A stretch of 64,000 nucleotides of DNA, taken from assembly GCA_963573315.1 (NCBI GenBank), contig OY752150.1:930001-994000 (forward strand). Direction: 5' to 3'. A model generated the notes under the pieces. That model worked only from the letters and a program-made list of their open reading frames with translations. It was not told the DNA's origin and searched no databases. Position 1 is the stretch's first letter. The number at the start of each line of letters is the position of its first letter. Positions 61,137 to 64,000 of the stretch are shown here, in pieces. A program made the translations under genes and the position numbers. The stretch is from Entomortierella parvispora. Lineage: Eukaryota; Mortierellomycota; Mortierellomycetes; Mortierellales; Mortierellaceae.

Positions 61137-62564
61137 TTAAACGAGTCCGTCGTACAGGCTCAACGCTTGCACAATCGTAGGATCCTTCATCGAGCCCTCC
61201 TTGAACTCCTCGAAAGTCAGTCGACCGTCGCTGTCCTAAGAGTAGCAAGGATTTCATGCATTAGCAGACAGCAAACCCTCTAAAAGTCACGTGTATTGTG
61301 CCGTTACCTTGTCCATCAAAGCAAAGATCTTCGAGACACGCTTGTGTGGGGTGTCCTCATCTGGAGGCAACTTGACCATAGTGCCCACCATTTTGTAGAT
61401 AGCATCCACAATGCTGAGCATCTCGTTGAAGGTGATCGTCTGGTCATTGTCGATATCGTACAGTTGGAACGCCCCTGAGAAATTGCATCGACGCATCACA
61501 CAAATCAAACGGACAAGGTTAGCTTTGTGTGACAGCCACCTTGTGTTGGACTAGGAGGAGGATGGCCGCCACTCAGCCGACTCCCTGAAAGAATAAAAAG
61601 GGCACAGCTCCTGTTCATATCCCGATAACACACTTACATTGAAGCTTATCCTCCAAGTCTCCACGAGAAGTCACTGAAAGAGCGACGATAAACTCCTTGA
61701 ACTCGATTTTTCCATTCTTGTTCGAATCAAACACGTTAAAGACGTAGTCTGCAAACGTCGAAGGGTCGCCAAAAGGGAAGAACTGTTTGTAGATCTTCTG
61801 GAACTCTGTCTTATCCAGCTCGCCACTGGGGCAATCCTTGATAAAACCCTTGTACCTATCAGGCATAGCCACAGGCAATAGAAGAAAAATAAAAAAATAA
61901 AAAGAGTGTCAGATGCAGATGCAGACGACACAAAAACAGAAGCACAAAGATGAAATAAGCGAGCGGCTGAGGGATTTGCAAGTCGTCTCCAGATGAAGCT
62001 TGATTATGTGACGAATTGATATCGCGCCTGCCACTCTATGCCCAAAGTTCAGGACTGACAGCGTTATCATGATGAATATCCCTGCTGGCTGGTGACGGCA
62101 GTCGTTCACATCCTTCACAGTAACGGCGGGTAGCAGTTGGAAATAAGGCGATCATGTCGGCCTGGCCACATCCGGGTCATTCCAGAAAGACCTCGCCCAA
62201 AATCTTTTTCATCCAGGAGTTCCTTTTGGGACGCTAACGAGGATGAACCCAACGAACTGAACGTCGATGACGAGATGCTTGCGGGAAAGATGCGTTTGTA
62301 TTGACAAAACGCGAGAGTACTCTGGTATCATTTTGTCCCTTTCTACATGTTGCCGGACAGAATGTCTATAGTATTTACCATTGCTGAAGCTCCTTCTTGT
62401 CGACTGCAGGGAGAGAACGAAGAAAAGAAGTCCGTCCGTTAGAAATGAGCCAGCAGTGAGTGTTCCTGTAATGACCAGAAGAAAAGACGACGTGACTTAC
62501 AGTTGGTGGTGCGTTGGAGTTCCTTGAGCTCCTCTGTGCTCAATTTACTTTGAGATTTACCCAT
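61137..62564 (-). CDS. FRQ1: Neuronal calcium sensor 1 / frequenin
   Basis: Five exons on the minus strand: 62564-62501, 62403-62379, 61855-61638, 61474-61308, 61235-61137, giving 190 residues exactly as in yeast Frq1 and animal NCS-1. MGKSQSKLS is the myristoylation signal. EF-hand 1 is degenerate (CPSG), as in the whole family; EF-hands 2-4 carry loops starting [20 protein letters not shown] and DSDGRLTF. The protein binds calcium and activates phosphatidylinositol 4-kinase Pik1 at the Golgi. Exon 2 is only 25 nt. Confidence 0.98.
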
Positions 62565-62651
62565 GGTGAACGGTCTGGTTGAGAGGAAGGATGGGAGAGA
62601 GGTGTAAGGGGGGGTGGCGAGGGAAGGTAAGGCTATAAAAGAGAGGGAGAA

Positions 62652-62677
62652 AGGAAAGGAAAGGAAAGGAAAGGAGA
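62652..62677. repeat. (GGAAA)n microsatellite
   Basis: Five or so tandem GGAAA units in the leader of the NCS-1 gene. Confidence 0.7.
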
Positions 62678-63031
62678 AAATGGAAGCGAGGGAAGGGAAG
62701 GGGAGAAAAGACAGAATGACAGAATGAAAGAAGAAAGAGAACGAGAGGAATGGATGGATTCGATGGAAGAGGCGCACAACAGCAGCAGAGAGAGGCAGAG
62801 GGAATGAGAGTCGTTCCCAGCCAGCCGTTGCTTTGCCACGGTGGCCGGCGGCGCTGATTCTTTGGGCCGTGGGTGCTCTTTTTCTCACCTCCGCTTCTCC
62901 TTCTGCCCCTTCTTTGTCTTCCATGGACCAAGAGACCAGACTGCCTGCACTGCGACAGTGCCCGTTGGGTGGCCGTGTCTCTTTTTTCCCTCGCGGAGTC
63001 GCGGCCGTGGTCAGTCGTCACATGACATAAA

Positions 63032-63041
63032 GTCACGTGAC
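63032..63041. promoter_or_regulatory. GTCACGTGAC palindrome
   Basis: A perfect ten-base palindrome containing the CACGTG E-box, with a near copy (GTCACATGAC) just upstream at 63017. This is the consensus bound by bHLH factors of the Cbf1/USF/TFEB type. Confidence 0.5.
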
Positions 63042-63716
63042 CACCAAGAGCTTTGGTGGCGTTTTTTTTTTTTTTTTTTTGGTACCTTCTTGTCTCCTTG
63101 AGTGAGTAAAAGAACAGATGATAGACAGAACATGGCCCAAAGAGAGGAGGAAGAGACAGGACAAGGCACAACGAAAAGAGAAGAGTCAGAACATGTCGTT
63201 TTGTAGACAATATGTTGACATACCGAGATGTTGACTTGTTGACATGTGGACATGCCGAGTCGTTGAGATGAAATGAAGAATCTGAAGAACAACAAAAGCA
63301 GTTACATCTGTAGAAACAAAGGCAGAGTAAAACAAAGGCAAGTCCAGACTGGCGCCAGTATATGCATATCCCACGAGCTCTTTTATAAAGATAAGGGCCA
63401 AGGAGGTGATGGATAGATGGCGACGGAAGTACGCCGAATCCGTGATTGTTGGTGTCTTTTCTGTGTAACCATGGGAGCCAGGAAGCGGGATCCAATTGAA
63501 GACGACAAACGGCATTTCAGCTGAGATGCACGTTGTCTTTTTTTTTTATCGCCCACTACAAAAGTACAGTGTATACTGCAAACAATGAACGATCAATTGC
63601 TTGCTTGACAAGATTGTTCTTAGAAAAACCCCATCTCTAATCTCGTCACACAACACAGAAAAGTGGGACCAGTGAATCTTGGTCTTGTGGGTGCCTTCTG
63701 GAACTTCGATTTCTAA

Positions 63717-64000
63717 CCTTTTGGTTCTGATCGGGGCTTTGCTTTATCTGCCTTCTGCTTGGACCATCCTGAGAGACAATAATAATAATGTCGGACACAA
63801 TATTATTGATATAAACCTTAAGAGTCCTTGGGAACCGAGGCCACTGTCATGAGCATGTGGGTCCGACAAAAAGAATCAAGACCACCGTCATCTTCACAAG
63901 GATGGCGATCGAATTGTAGGTTTTCACATCACATCATAAAAATAGCGCGATAGAACCAACTCTTGGGCCATGCTCCCTCGCTCTTGGGATAGAGACGATA
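63717..64000 (-). CDS. Possible last exon(s) of a gene cut by the window edge
   Basis: On the minus strand a good acceptor (TTATTGTCTCTCAG) at about 63777 is followed by a short open stretch reading GWSKQKADKAKPRSEPKG to a TAG at about 63717. Nearer the edge another frame reads RLYPKSEGAWPKSWFYRA. No donor joins them convincingly. I do not recognise the product; this entry may be spurious. Confidence 0.25.

Larger units (their letters stand above)
62565..63716. promoter_or_regulatory. NCS-1 promoter region with CACGTG pair and homopolymers
   Basis: About 1.15 kb. The part nearest NCS-1 (62570-62740) is purine-rich on the plus strand, so C/T-rich in the transcript, with (GGAAA)n at 62652-62677. 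GTCACATGAC (63017-63026) and GTCACGTGAC (63032-63041) lie five bases apart, 450-480 bases upstream of the ATG. A T run of about 20 follows at 63062-63081. No gene is supported here. Confidence 0.5.

Noticed and set aside
62439-63495. A 312-codon open frame over the NCS-1 promoter
   Set aside because: It is made by the purine-rich tract read as Phe/Leu/Ser/Pro repeats, overlaps the true NCS-1 first exon in another frame and has no recognisable domain.

Overview
The window is nuclear DNA of a filamentous fungus. Genes are split by short introns (mostly 45-200 nt, GT-AG, two apparent GC-AG) with CTAAC/CTTAAC-like branch sequences. ATG contexts are fungal, and the gene set is a fungal/opisthokont housekeeping set. 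Several features fit an early-diverging Mucoromycota/Mortierella-type genome: many F-box, LRR and BTB genes, a PHAF1 and a SPIDR-like gene, and Gln/Ser-rich insertions in conserved proteins. This placement is inferred from gene content only. I assembled gene models by hand from splice sites, checking intron phase and protein continuity.

Layout, left to right: a sorting nexin with PXA-RGS-PX-nexin C (200-3881, +); an F-box protein with an interrupted F-box and a uORF (5042-7781, +); a BTB protein (8161-11167, +); an unrecognised four-helix membrane protein (11284-13212, -); a cytochrome P450 (14524-16586, +); an F-box/LRR protein (16721-18445, -); a broken GT34-type glycosyltransferase (18669-19422, -); and an apparently complete Tc1/mariner-type transposon (19695-21557). 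Next come an importin-13-type karyopherin of 16 exons (21812-26598, -), prohibitin-1 (26843-28502, -), an EMAP-II/Arc1-type tRNA-binding protein (28698-29620, -), a Ser-rich protein (29678-31745, -), and TMEM97 (31924-32599, -) divergent from GRASP/Grh1 (32820-34366, +).

The right half holds a Sec2-type Rab GEF (35049-37263, +), a ubiquitin-specific protease (37456-39843 or 40149, -), a TatD nuclease (40276-41887, -) divergent from a thioredoxin-UBX protein (42186-43157, +), an amino-acid permease (43902-45790, +), a decayed Cas1/PC-esterase relic (46165-46584, -), a SPIDR-like protein (46694-48741, -) divergent from cullin-3 (49275-52293, +), PHAF1 (52579-55236, +), a Mei2-like RNA-binding protein (56110-59065 or further, -), the calcium sensor NCS-1/frequenin (61137-62564, -), and a possible gene end at the right edge.

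There is no gene cluster in the pathway sense. Loose themes recur: secretory and endomembrane traffic (sorting nexin, GRASP, Sec2, NCS-1, PHAF1), ubiquitin signalling (two F-box proteins, BTB, CUL3, USP, UBX), and nuclear transport and RNA. The points most worth a second look are the complete transposon next to a gene whose lesion falls at the catalytic DxD site, the SPIDR-like protein, the CACGTG boxes in several promoters, the GC-AG first introns, and the interrupted F-box and BTB folds. I found no CRISPR, rRNA or tRNA genes, and no clearly novel multi-gene system.
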